Shown in pieces: positions 52,303-61,602 of a stretch of 64,000 nucleotides of DNA (within the stretch, counting starts at the first letter, position 1; each line of letters begins with the position of its first letter). Source of the stretch: Nitzschia sp. pyKryTriq1 (Eukaryota > Bacillariophyta > Bacillariophyceae > Bacillariales > Bacillariaceae); the NCBI GenBank assembly GCA_956465555.1, contig OY101120.1:806001-870000 (forward strand), written 5' to 3'. A model generated the notes under the pieces. That model was not told where the DNA came from. It searched no databases and was given only the letters and a program-made list of their open reading frames with translations. Position numbers and translations under genes: made by a program.

Positions 52303-52752
52303 TTACTCATTCTTCCTTGCGGCCTCTTCTGCCAAACGTTGTTGCTTCCGTTCTTCCAATACCTCCTTTTGAACTCGAGCGATCTCAATAGCATAATGCG
52401 AAGATCGACCCATACCATTGTAGTCACCGTCGACTTTTCCACTGGGATTGTATTTTCGCTTTCCATACCACTGTTCTCCAGCGCCCATACGCTTCATTAC
52501 AAAGTCGTCCACGACGTCGTCCATATTGGAGAGCATTCCTTTCAGATCCTCAAATAAATTTCGCGGTTTGGTGGTCGTCGATGATGTTGTGTCATCGTTC
52601 TTTCCTGCATGAAGCAGCGTCTTGAACGACAAACAACGTTTTGTCGAAGTTTGCCTCGGAACCGTCGAGAACGCCGAAACCGACGACATGAGGCCGACCA
52701 TTAGAAAGGCCAAGGCAAAGGACATTGGGAAGAAAGAAGGTTTGATCGTCAT
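52303..52752 (-). CDS. Small plastid-targeted protein with ASAF leader
   Basis: A 149-residue protein from the Met at 52752. The leader TIKPSFFPMSFALAFLMVG runs into SSVSAF with F28 right after the signal peptide, a near-perfect plastid entry motif, then STVPRQTSTKR as a transit-like part. The mature part is charged and helical: FEDLKGMLSNMDDVVDDF, YNGMGRSS and an Arg/Glu/Lys-rich C-terminus. No domain is recognised. The frame extends to 52791, but the later Met gives the better signal. Confidence 0.72.
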   Translation of the reverse strand: MTIKPSFFPMSFALAFLMVGLMSSVSAFSTVPRQTSTKRCLSFKTLLHAGKNDDTTSSTTTKPRNLFEDLKGMLSNMDDVVDDFVMKRMGAGEQWYGKRKYNPSGKVDGDYNGMGRSSHYAIEIARVQKEVLEERKQQRLAEEAARKNE

Positions 52753-53262
52753 TGTTTGAAGATTGCCCGGTGTTATCGTCGTGTGATTCACAAAAAATGA
52801 GACGCGACAAACGAATGAATGCCGAGAGATTTCCGAGATGCTTGTATTCGTCTCTTTCTGTCCCTGAAGCTTGGGTTTTATCTGCTTTGCGGCGACGAAG
52901 AGGGTTGGGGTGTTATCGGCCTACCGGTACCTTGTACTGTACATTCTATTCTGCGAACTGCGAATCATGTTGTTGGTTGTTCGTTGTTTTTGACAGTCAT
53001 GCGCGTCGGAATCCAAATTGTTGGAGGAAAATCTTCCAATCGGAAATCGGAATGAAGAGGAACGATGAGCTGGCAAAATGTCCGATGGTATCAGGTATGG
53101 ATTTCTGCGGACCGGTCGAGGGAGTCGTAGATCTTGATCCAGCAAATCGCAACGATCTCGAATCTCGAATCATCTCGATGGATGTCATTGAGAAGTTGGC
53201 AATTGATGACATAAAATTGGCAAACACTGCCAGTAATAAACGCTCGGTCGGCATTTTTTAAC
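52753..53262. other. Intergenic divergent spacer
   Basis: Between the small plastid protein and the gene at 53263. CCTACCGGTACCTTGTACTG lies at ~52920-52939. A plus-strand frame here (52752..53261) shows no protein character and is not counted. Confidence 0.45.
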
Positions 53263-53943
53263 GTGAACGGGAACTTCGAACGAAAGATCTATATGCTTTT
53301 AATGCCGTCGCCCGCCGTTATAGGAGGGATCCTGGCTGCTGTTTTATCATCCAGCGCTTCGTGGGATCCACCATCGGCCGAGTCTCCGTCTGCCTCGGGC
53401 GTTCCCGTGTTGGAGGTCATCAAAGTCTACGGAAAAATAGCAGGTCCTGAATGCTACGGAAAGGTTGCACCGGAAGGATCTTCGTGTCAGATTACGTTAC
53501 AAGATGTGGAATGGGTTTTTCATCTAGACAAAAAAGCAGAGACGAGTACCATGACGCTTGAAGAGTTCCAGATTGAGTTAGACAAGGCCGACTTTCAATG
53601 GCCGCTCAAACCATATGGAATTGAAAAGTCTCTATCAAAAACGGCTACCATGAACAAGGGTGCTGAAACACGCGTATTTATGGAGCAGCTAGAAGGTCGA
53701 GGATTATACGACAAACGTAACCCCACAGGTCCCTTGCCGACTTCGCTTCGGCCTCAACTAAACTCAATTTTACAACACGAAGGAACGGATCCTCGAACTG
53801 TTGAGAGGTTGTTCGGTGCTCTTGGGGGGAGTGGAGGAGAATTGAAGTTGGCAAAGCTTCGTGAGAAATTTTCTTCCAAGGCAATCGACTACTATGATTT
53901 TATTGAACTGATTGGGAAAGAGACAATATCGTGGCCCTACTAA
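53263..53943 (+). CDS. Hypothetical protein, possible leader peptide
   Basis: A 226-residue protein I do not recognise. The start is uncertain: Met at 53263, or the later Mets (residues 11 and 14) that precede a hydrophobic part with SPAVIGGILAAVLSSSA, leader-like. The body has LEVIKVYGKIAGPECYG, DVEWVFHLDK, LEEFQIELDKADFQWPLKPYG and a C-terminal half with GGSGGELKLAKL. A short upstream exon is possible. Its TAA stop overlaps the stop of the convergent SfsA gene. Confidence 0.6.
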   Translation: MNGNFERKIYMLLMPSPAVIGGILAAVLSSSASWDPPSAESPSASGVPVLEVIKVYGKIAGPECYGKVAPEGSSCQITLQDVEWVFHLDKKAETSTMTLEEFQIELDKADFQWPLKPYGIEKSLSKTATMNKGAETRVFMEQLEGRGLYDKRNPTGPLPTSLRPQLNSILQHEGTDPRTVERLFGALGGSGGELKLAKLREKFSSKAIDYYDFIELIGKETISWPY

Positions 53944-55094
53944 CTGCGAACCTCGTCCCCATCGGCAGCCCAGACAATATCCAACAGAGGACCTTCAAAA
54001 CATTTGCCCAAATCCTTTCCTTCGCCCCAACGAACTTGCTTCGCAAGAATTTGCACACCTGCTGTTTGTGCTTTCTTGAGATACTTTGCAAAGGACGGGC
54101 ACGCCTCGTGGTTGGGCCTGAAAGCTTTGGCATCACTTCGAATCACAACAAAGAGGACAGTCGCATCGAAGTCCTTTGTTGTCGATAGTCGCGTGAGTTC
54201 TTGAACGTGTTTTATGGCACGGGCTGATACCACTTTTTCTCCATCGGGGCCTTTTTGGTTGCATCCACCCCAGGGAAAGATTGCCGTCCGTTCGTAGGGA
54301 ACAATATCACTAGTGAAAACACATTTTTCTCGATCCGGGACAGCAGAGATAGAGTAATCTGTGTCGACCACTGTCTTCACCTCTAGAATGCGTGGTGGCA
54401 GCCTTTCATCGTCGTGTTGAATCACAAAGTCAGCTCTCATATCTGCTCCACCAATGTTTCGTACTTCTCGTTGGAATGATTTCACCTTTGGAAAGTTGGG
54501 CCCCAAGATATTATGCTGTACCAGTTGTTCTGCAATTTTTTCGCCGAGGGATGGATGTGCACCAACCCATGTTGGTTCATATCCAAGATCCGACTCGTCC
54601 ACTCGTAGTAACTGAGCAATGAATTCACATTTTGGTGTCCCAAACTTGGGGCTTACCGCGTCTTTACCAACGAGATTGCCTTTCTTATCGCGCGCTGGCT
54701 TCATCAACAACGTTGCCCCAGGCACACATTTCCCTCCCATATCCAAGTTAGGAACGTGGACGATTGCTTCACGTTGCTCCTTCTCAAGAAAAACATCAGC
54801 AACGTAGGGAGAGCGATTTCGTTTGGAAGGGCGATTCTTGAGGACTCCAGCTACAATGTCATCGGATAGGGAAAAGAGTGGGGGCTTTCCGGTAATATTA
54901 GAACATATGGATTCCTTAGAAGGTTCTACCGGGATTTCTTTTTCGAGGCGACGTTTCTTGGTTGCTGCAGGTTTCGATGGTACCTTCGTAGATGACGCTT
55001 GTCTCGGAATCTTTCTCACTTCGGAAGCCAGACTAGTGACCTTCCTGGACCGTGTTACAACCATAGCCAGATAAACAAGCTGTCGTATTTTCAT
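53940..55094 (-). CDS. SfsA-family protein
   Basis: A 384-residue homologue of bacterial SfsA (sugar fermentation stimulation protein), a nucleic-acid-binding protein with a PD-(D/E)xK-type core. The match covers most of the SfsA length: RSPYVADVFLE, VHVPNLDMGGKCVPGA, WVGAHPSLGEKIAEQL, FQREVRNIGGADMRADFVI (R220, D222) and ILEVKTV (E238-V-K240). A C-terminal block contains SDAKAFRPNHEACPSFAKYL. The first ~90 residues are extra, basic and disordered, with KKRR, so a nuclear or organellar signal is possible. Bacterial SfsA binds DNA and affects maltose metabolism; the eukaryotic role is unknown. Start is the Met at 55094 or 55064. Confidence 0.85.
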   Translation of the reverse strand: MKIRQLVYLAMVVTRSRKVTSLASEVRKIPRQASSTKVPSKPAATKKRRLEKEIPVEPSKESICSNITGKPPLFSLSDDIVAGVLKNRPSKRNRSPYVADVFLEKEQREAIVHVPNLDMGGKCVPGATLLMKPARDKKGNLVGKDAVSPKFGTPKCEFIAQLLRVDESDLGYEPTWVGAHPSLGEKIAEQLVQHNILGPNFPKVKSFQREVRNIGGADMRADFVIQHDDERLPPRILEVKTVVDTDYSISAVPDREKCVFTSDIVPYERTAIFPWGGCNQKGPDGEKVVSARAIKHVQELTRLSTTKDFDATVLFVVIRSDAKAFRPNHEACPSFAKYLKKAQTAGVQILAKQVRWGEGKDLGKCFEGPLLDIVWAADGDEVRS

Positions 55095-55534
55095 GCAATT
55101 AGATCTGCAAATGTGATAAGGCGAAACGTTCGGCTATTCTAATCGTCCGATGGCATTGTGGCTTTGGTTGCTCATCTTGTGGATGATGATTCGTGGTGCC
55201 TGATGGTGGCACGAATTTTGTGAAGAATTTTAGTCTGCTGTTGCTGAGTCATAAGATCTTAGTCGGTTTAGTCCATTCTCTTCATTACACATCAAATCTT
55301 TCCTTCCTGACAAATGGCGTAATTGTGGAGCTGCAGTATGATACCTCCCAGCAGCTTGCTTCTCAAATGATACTCGACTATCGTGCAGTAGAGCAGCTAC
55401 TTTGCCTGCCTGGCCTGACTAATAATAGAATGTGGCGAGTACAACGAAGTCTGCAGCAGCTGCCGACTCGCTAGAAGTTTGCATTATCTATGGCATATTT
55501 GTATTTGTATATGCCACTTCTTTGGTGTCTACTT
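55095..55534. other. Intergenic, nothing recognised
   Basis: 5' flank of the SfsA gene and 3' flank of the formyltransferase gene. No gene or repeat is recognised. Confidence 0.45.
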
Positions 55535-56828
55535 TCACGTCTCCACAAGCTCAGGTGTCTTGATCCACCTTACTGTACGACCTTGAAGTCCGTTGACAAA
55601 TGAAAGTGCATCGACCGGCTTCTTCGTTGCTGGCTGCAGTCGATTTATTTCCAAGACAGATCCATCATGGCAAACCAGACGCAATCCATCCTTCTTTTGC
55701 GGACCAGGAACAACTGCATCCGTAAGATCCATAGTATCAGGTAGCACACGGGTTTCGAGAATTTTGTATTTTGTGGCTTCGGTATCCCCGACTTGCAGAT
55801 ACAAGTAAGCACCAGGCCACATACTGAATCCCCTCAGACGATTGTGCATTGCTCTAGCGCTTTCCTCCCATGGACGAAACTCTGCTTCCGACGAGTCAAT
55901 CATGTCAGCATTTACTACTGCCTCCTGATCTTGATCCGTGGCTGTTTCCATGGTAATTTTCCCATCCACGAGATCTGGCAGTGCCTCAATCAAAAGGTCG
56001 GTCCCAACGTTGAAAAGGTACGGTAGAACTTTAGTTGCCGTGTCATTTTCGTCAATCGTTTCCTCTTTCTGACTGATGATGGGGCCAGCATCCATTTTCG
56101 AAACAGTAAAGAGGACCGTCACGCCAACAGGATTGTCGCCAGCCTCCAGAGATCTTTGGACTGGACTGGCGCCCCGCCACCGTGGTAATAAAGACGGGTG
56201 AATATTCACTGTGCCAAAAGTGGGGGTTGCAAGGAATCGTTTCGGAAGATATTGTCCGTAGGCGGCGGTAATGCATAAATCTGGTTTCACGTTATTTTGC
56301 AAATCGTCAAGGAATTCGGGATCTTTTGCCTGTTGAATACAAGTATCCATGATTGATGGAACATGCACCTCCAGGTTAGGCCAAGTCGACGTGCAAGACA
56401 GGATTTCAGGACGAGCGATAAAAGTTCTTACATACCTTCTCTGGGTGGAGAACTGGAATGCCCAGTTCCTCTGCTACTTTCCCTACGGGACTGGGTTCCA
56501 GTTTTCCTTGTCGTTTCCTCCTTCGTGGAGGCTGTGTGATGACACTCACAATTTCATATGGACTTGATTCTTTTTGAGATTCCTCATGCAGTCGTTTCAG
56601 CGTCGATGCCGCGACATCTGGAGTTCCCAGAAACACAACTCGCTTCTTGTCGACTTTGGATGAAGAGGAGAAAAGACGAGAGCTGGTTCCGAAAATGTAT
56701 CCAATCGGACTATTGGCTTTTTGGAAGTGCGATTCCTGTAGTGCGCGCCTTCCGACACGAAGCTGAAATGAAAGGACGCACTGGACCATGATGGTGGATA
56801 AAGCCATTGCCAAAATCGACGCCTTCAT
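55535..56828 (-). CDS. Methionyl-tRNA formyltransferase, plastid- or mitochondrion-targeted
   Basis: Two exons, 56828..56436 and 56368..55535, give 408 residues. The 67-nt intron (donor GTATGT, acceptor CTGGAG) joins VLHPEK-VHVPSIMDTC in frame. The leader MKASILAMALSTIMVQCVLSF ends in S20-F21. Formyltransferase motifs: RVVFLGTPDVAAST, ITQPPRRRKRQGKL (tRNA-binding loop), AAYGQYLPKR, NIHPSLLPRWRGASPVQRSL (catalytic Asn and His) and VTVLFTVSKMDAGPI (catalytic Asp). It adds a formyl group from 10-formyl-THF to initiator Met-tRNA for organelle translation. With the KsgA gene 4 kb away it shares the plastid-translation theme; the F after the signal favours plastid. Confidence 0.9.
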
Positions 56829-57782
56829 TTCAAGTCAAAACCGCTGACGACCGCAACGTTGTGATACTGTACGAGTAGTCTAGATTAGAGAGGCGAATGG
56901 TGACAATTTGGGATGCTTTTTCTGTCTTCCCTCGTGGTCGTTATGCTCCTTTGCAATATGAGTGAAAACGTACTGTATCAAGCTCGTATTACCGGTACCG
57001 GTATGTACCTGTGCTTACGAGTTGAGTGCGCGCGAAAGAAAGCTGCAGTAGGTCCACGTGGCGCCGGTACAAACACCCGAATCACGAACACGAGTCCTGC
57101 CGCGCCATCGAAAGAATTTCTTCCGCGATCGCCATCACGACAATGACAACAAACTCCCACCGACGACTGTGTGATAGAATCATAGCATCCACTTCATGTT
57201 TGGATGAAATGTGCAAAAAAGGTATAAAAGTAGTGCAATGGCGATCACGAATGAGCTACTTGTAGCTGCGGGATTTCTGGGAATCCTCCAAGGCTCGTGC
57301 CACAACAAGTGGTACACTCTCCACGCATTCTTGGTGCATTGGCTCATCGCATAAAGTAATCAGGGGCATAGGCCAACGAATTATTCTACTACCAGTACAT
57401 TACCATCGGTCTACAGCGTCCGAGAGAGTTGAGGGTTTGTTGGCGCCTGCGCCAAATAATCCGACTTAGCAATCGAGTCAGTCGACCGTTGTCATTTATT
57501 CCCGAGTGAGTGCAACCCATGACTTGATGACGTCATCTGGCCGTTATTTGCTAGCTAGCTTACCGGTACGAGTATGTAGCGCAGATGCTGCAAGCATCTT
57601 TTTTTCAAAAAATAGTGATAATAACTGTCGACTGTCTATTCGTACTCGTACCAGAGATACCGGTACTGCACGAGTACTCGTAGCTATCAGCTATGATCCG
57701 ATACAGCGTATCACAATTTCAAATGTTAATACAAAGTAGTCTACTGCAGGATACAGTGATAGTTTGGTCGTAAAACGCCATC
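56829..57782. repeat. Intergenic with GTAC words
   Basis: Divergent promoter space. Clusters at ~56990-57010 (ATTACCGGTACCGGTATGTACC) and ~57557-57675 (TTACCGGTACGAG, ATACCGGTACTGC). No gene is supported. Confidence 0.5.
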
Positions 57783-58964
57783 ATGACCGAAGCAATTCTT
57801 TACCGTACAACATCCTCCTCAGAGCCAAGAACTTCGGGAGGAGGGCCCTTCAAATTTTTACTGGGTTTACTCCTAGGAAGTTTGATTTGCCAATCTTTAC
57901 AGTTTTCCTATGGCGTGCAACAGCAATGGTCGTGTGCCATTACTAAGACAAATTCAGTTGAGAATGCTGCAGAGACGACTGCATCATCGTCGTCATCATC
58001 TTCTTCTCCCCCCTTGGATGGTGCCGATGTCGCGCTAGGTCTCACCGAACGAATGGCCTACTATAAACAGCGGTACAATTATCATCCACCAACGACTGTC
58101 ACGTCGGCACAAGCATCTCAAGAACGAGGAAACGAGTGCGCTGAACCCAAAAATGATTACGAATATAGCAAGTTTTTTTCGCAGAATCTAGAGGTTCACT
58201 CGCGTTTGAATGAAGACAAAACGATTTACAATGTCTTTTTCAAGAAACGCAGTTCTAACAACATCAGCAACACCACCGATGGTGTCACTAATACCAATCA
58301 GGAAGAACAAGGACCATGGCGGGGAACTTTCTTGGAGCTTGGTGCCTTTAATGGAATGAATGAGGCCAATTCTCGATTCTTTGATTTGTGTCTGGGGTGG
58401 GAAGGCTTGTTGATTGAAGGGAATCCCAACCCAAATGTCTGGGGGCGCCTCGTGACATCGCGACCTACGGCCCATAGGATGAATTTCGTCCCCAGTTGCA
58501 ATGCCGAAGAAATGGCGGCAAACAAGACTATCACGTTCCATCCCAATCCCTTTACCAATGCTGGAATCGAGGCTCAAGATCAAGGCGTCCAAATAGCCTA
58601 TAATGGTTTAAACAATGTCGTTGAAGTGCCCTGCGGAAGTTTGACCCAAGTCCTTTTGGATTTGTTTCCTCATGGCCGGCTATCCTTTTTCTCATTGGAC
58701 GTGGAAGGATCGGAGCATTTGGTACTGGAGAAGATTGACTTTTCCAAGGTCTACATCGAAATCTTGATGGTGGAAGTCAAGAATAACTATTGCTCTGACG
58801 ACAAACCTTGCGAATCACGTGATAGAACGCGACAAATTTTGGCAGAAGCAGGCTATGTTCGTTTCAGTAGCCGAATCCAGGCATCGGATGTCTTTGTCCA
58901 CCAACGGTCCACGGATCTACTAGAGCTGGCCCAAAAAGCTGGTTGGATAGCTACAACCCAGTAG
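57783..58964 (+). CDS. FkbM-family methyltransferase, type II membrane protein
   Basis: A 393-residue protein. The N-terminal anchor is at ~25-45 (KFLLGLLLGSLICQSLQ), followed by a Ser/Thr-rich, poly-Ser stem and the catalytic domain. Motif order of an FkbM/Methyltransf_21 AdoMet enzyme: TFLELGAFNG (AdoMet loop), GLLIEGNPN (acidic ribose-binding strand), then FFSLDVEGSEHLVLE (D-x-E-G-x-E). The C-terminus has a Cys-rich loop and VFVHQRST. It probably O-methylates a glycan or secreted substrate in the Golgi; the substrate is unknown. Single exon; the start is the Met ahead of the anchor. Confidence 0.85.
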   Translation: MTEAILYRTTSSSEPRTSGGGPFKFLLGLLLGSLICQSLQFSYGVQQQWSCAITKTNSVENAAETTASSSSSSSSPPLDGADVALGLTERMAYYKQRYNYHPPTTVTSAQASQERGNECAEPKNDYEYSKFFSQNLEVHSRLNEDKTIYNVFFKKRSSNNISNTTDGVTNTNQEEQGPWRGTFLELGAFNGMNEANSRFFDLCLGWEGLLIEGNPNPNVWGRLVTSRPTAHRMNFVPSCNAEEMAANKTITFHPNPFTNAGIEAQDQGVQIAYNGLNNVVEVPCGSLTQVLLDLFPHGRLSFFSLDVEGSEHLVLEKIDFSKVYIEILMVEVKNNYCSDDKPCESRDRTRQILAEAGYVRFSSRIQASDVFVHQRSTDLLELAQKAGWIATTQ

Positions 58965-59198
58965 TGATTTGGCACAGTACTGGTGCTTGACAGGTGATGT
59001 CATGATAGACTGCAAGTATGCTTGCTTTAGAGAGAGACCTTAGGAGGAAGAGAAAAGGTAAGCTTATACGCGAGAGGTCAAGTACTCGTACAGGAAGAGA
59101 GGTGCATGATGTTAAAACTAGTTTCTACTGCGTCATCCTATACGTTTTGTGCGCACTCCTGTGGTGCCTGCCCTGAGTACTGGTACTGTACTGGGTTA
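58965..59198. other. Short spacer with GTAC
   Basis: Between convergent genes; contains GAGTACTGGTACTGTACTGG at ~59176-59195. No gene is seen. Confidence 0.4.
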
Positions 59199-60596
59199 CT
59201 ACTGCCGCATGTTTTCGCCTCCATCTCTGGGTCTGTAAGTTTCAGCGTCTGCACTTTGCACCTCACTGAGCTCCAAGGTTCTTAATCCAAGGATACGCTT
59301 TCCCCAATGCGTTTTTCGGTCGACTTGGAATCGAAATTGCCCGGGGGTCCAGTCGAGACTTGTCACCCATCCGGACTCGGGGTGTACAGTGGGATCTTGA
59401 TCCATCTGAAATGGAAGGAGAAGCGTAGCTCCACCCTCTAGATCAAGTAGCAGGTATTGGCTAGCTTGTTCTTCGCTTCCGATCGGAGGAGGATCATAGA
59501 GGCCTCCTTGAGCACCTGGTGCACCAAAGAAAACCGTATCCGTCAATGCCTGGATTGCGGATTTGTAGTTCGAGGCTCGTGGCCACATGTTCAAAGTTTC
59601 CCGGCACACGGTAAAACTCCTCAAACGCAGTGGTGGTAGAGCCATAGTCTCCTTTTCGGAGTCGACGACCGCGTAATCTAGCTTGACTCGAAACCTTAAC
59701 TCCTCGAACTGAATGCCCAATTCGGATCGATACTCGGCAAAGGGTCCTTCGTGTGCCAAATCGTTGTCACTTCCTTCCATCAGCTTGATGCCAGTGCAGA
59801 TAGTGTATCCATTACCAACGCACATGTTTCCTTGGTGCCCTCGAAAGTCTCCAGATGACATTTCTGTCGGGCAGAACTTCATGCTCATGCTGATCTCTTC
59901 TTGCTTCAGCTGCTCGGGACTCTTCTCCCCGTCTTCCGAATCGGTGAAGATTTTTTCGTGGTGCAACAATCTTTGATGTTCAAGTCGATGGGTTGAGGCC
60001 TTTGAAGATTCGATTTCAATTCGTTCCCCCTTGCTAATAACCTTGAGAGGTTTGGCGACCTGCTTGATTTTTGGGATGCTCCCCAGTCCATCGTCGGTAT
60101 TGTCATGAAAGGTCGACGTTGTATAGACGGTCCATTCTCCTTTGTACTCTTGGCCTTCCTTGAGGATTTCCTTATAGTAGGTTTCAAATTGGAACTCGTC
60201 GTTCCGCATACGACGCTCTTCTCGCATAGCTTCAATTCTCTCTTCGGTCGAATCCGGGTCGAAAAATTCGTCGCCGACTCCTTGGTCCACTTGATATTCG
60301 GGGTCATCATAATTCACAAACTCCAAATCGGGGTAGTTTGGATCCGCGTAGGGGTTTATTTCCTTCGATGATGATTCTTCTTCTGCACCGTCGTCGCTAG
60401 AACCCATGAGGACCAGGAATGATGGCTTGGCTACTGTCGTTGTCACTGACAGTATTGCATGGGCATTCTGATGGGCGTGAGCTCCCACCGACCCATGGCG
60501 AACAGACAATGATTGCTGCAAGGGCGTAAAGGCATCGATGCCACGAGAGGACCCAACCAGTAGTACTGCTGCTGCCGACAAATTATTGATCTTCAT
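59199..60596 (-). CDS. Plastid-targeted protein of unknown function
   Basis: A 465-residue protein. The leader MKINNLSAAAVLLVGSSRGIDAFTP places F23 after an Ala, an ASAFAP-like plastid signal, followed by a Ser/His transit part. An acidic linker (EEESSSKEIN, DPNYPDLEFV) precedes a domain with YKGEWTVYTTSTF and a C-terminal half rich in Gly, Pro and Trp (GWVTSLDWTPGQFRFQVDRKTHWGKRILG). The beta-rich pattern suggests a barrel or lipocalin-like fold, but I cannot assign a family. Confidence 0.68.
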   Translation of the reverse strand: MKINNLSAAAVLLVGSSRGIDAFTPLQQSLSVRHGSVGAHAHQNAHAILSVTTTVAKPSFLVLMGSSDDGAEEESSSKEINPYADPNYPDLEFVNYDDPEYQVDQGVGDEFFDPDSTEERIEAMREERRMRNDEFQFETYYKEILKEGQEYKGEWTVYTTSTFHDNTDDGLGSIPKIKQVAKPLKVISKGERIEIESSKASTHRLEHQRLLHHEKIFTDSEDGEKSPEQLKQEEISMSMKFCPTEMSSGDFRGHQGNMCVGNGYTICTGIKLMEGSDNDLAHEGPFAEYRSELGIQFEELRFRVKLDYAVVDSEKETMALPPLRLRSFTVCRETLNMWPRASNYKSAIQALTDTVFFGAPGAQGGLYDPPPIGSEEQASQYLLLDLEGGATLLLPFQMDQDPTVHPESGWVTSLDWTPGQFRFQVDRKTHWGKRILGLRTLELSEVQSADAETYRPRDGGENMRQ

Positions 60597-61602
60597 GGCT
60601 CTGGATTATCTTCGTTGCGCAAAGAGAGAACTAGTAAAGATGTCGAATGGCTGAAATGTTGATTGAGCAACGAGATAGTTGTATCGTATGGTACATTTTT
60701 TTAATAAGTTGTGAGATCTTTTTTGGAATGACGTATGACCGCCGTACGTGTCGTTTCATCTTCTTTTATTGTTGGAGACAGACAACGTTGCCGGCAGCCT
60801 GGTTGCCGTTACTGTACCGTACTTTACCTTTAGAGAGATCTACCAAGCACAACAAGGGTACAATACATGAAGCCGGGCAAAGAAGTAGTAGTCTACTAGA
60901 GTACCGGTAGCTAGTAGCAATACAAGAAGTGCAACATGATCGCCATAAAATGGTAATAGTAGACTACTACCTGGTACTTTTTGTAGGTGGTGGTGGTGCA
61001 GTGCCATCCCGCCAAAATTCTGAAGCAAGCTTTCGTGCGTGTCGACGTCAGCGCAGTTCCACGGGGAATTTGATTGGCAGCAAGATCTGGCTGGATGATC
61101 GATGGAGGCGGGTCTTTACGTTCGTCTACACGCCGACCCTTTCAAATTATCATACGTACTTGTATATGTTGAATGAAAGGATGACCGAACCAGGACATCT
61201 TTCGCGCGCCAGCCATGCATGACATCTGATGCCGTTCTTCCGCCGGCCAATCAATGCGCGCCTAATTCAAAGCCAGGAGCGCCTCGCCGCAGTACATACC
61301 GGTACAAGTACTGTAGTAGACTACCGGTACATACTGTGTAGGCTTACCTCCTGTTGAATTTGATTTTCTGTTCGGATTGAATTTTTTGCAAGCTTTCTAT
61401 TGGTGTCAACGAAACCTTCATTGGAGGTCGGCGGTGAGGCAAGCGTTGACTGATCTTGAATACGGTACCTCTCTTCTACATTTATTCTCTTGGTCCACGT
61501 TGTCGTTGTGGTTCTCTCAACGGCTCATTCCCTTGATATTTTGAAGTGAGTGGATTGCCTCCAATCACACCAGCGACAGCGACAGCAGTCATCGAGGCAA
61601 GC
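60597..61602. repeat. 1 kb intergenic region with GTAC words
   Basis: Divergent promoter space. GTAC words at ~60808-60830, 60900-60910, 60972-60980 and 61293-61342 (ATACCGGTACAAGTACTGTAG, CTACCGGTACATACTGTG). No gene is supported. Confidence 0.5.

Noticed and set aside
52752-53261. 169-residue plus-strand frame between two genes
   Set aside because: No domain or signal; it covers the divergent promoter and a GTAC word.
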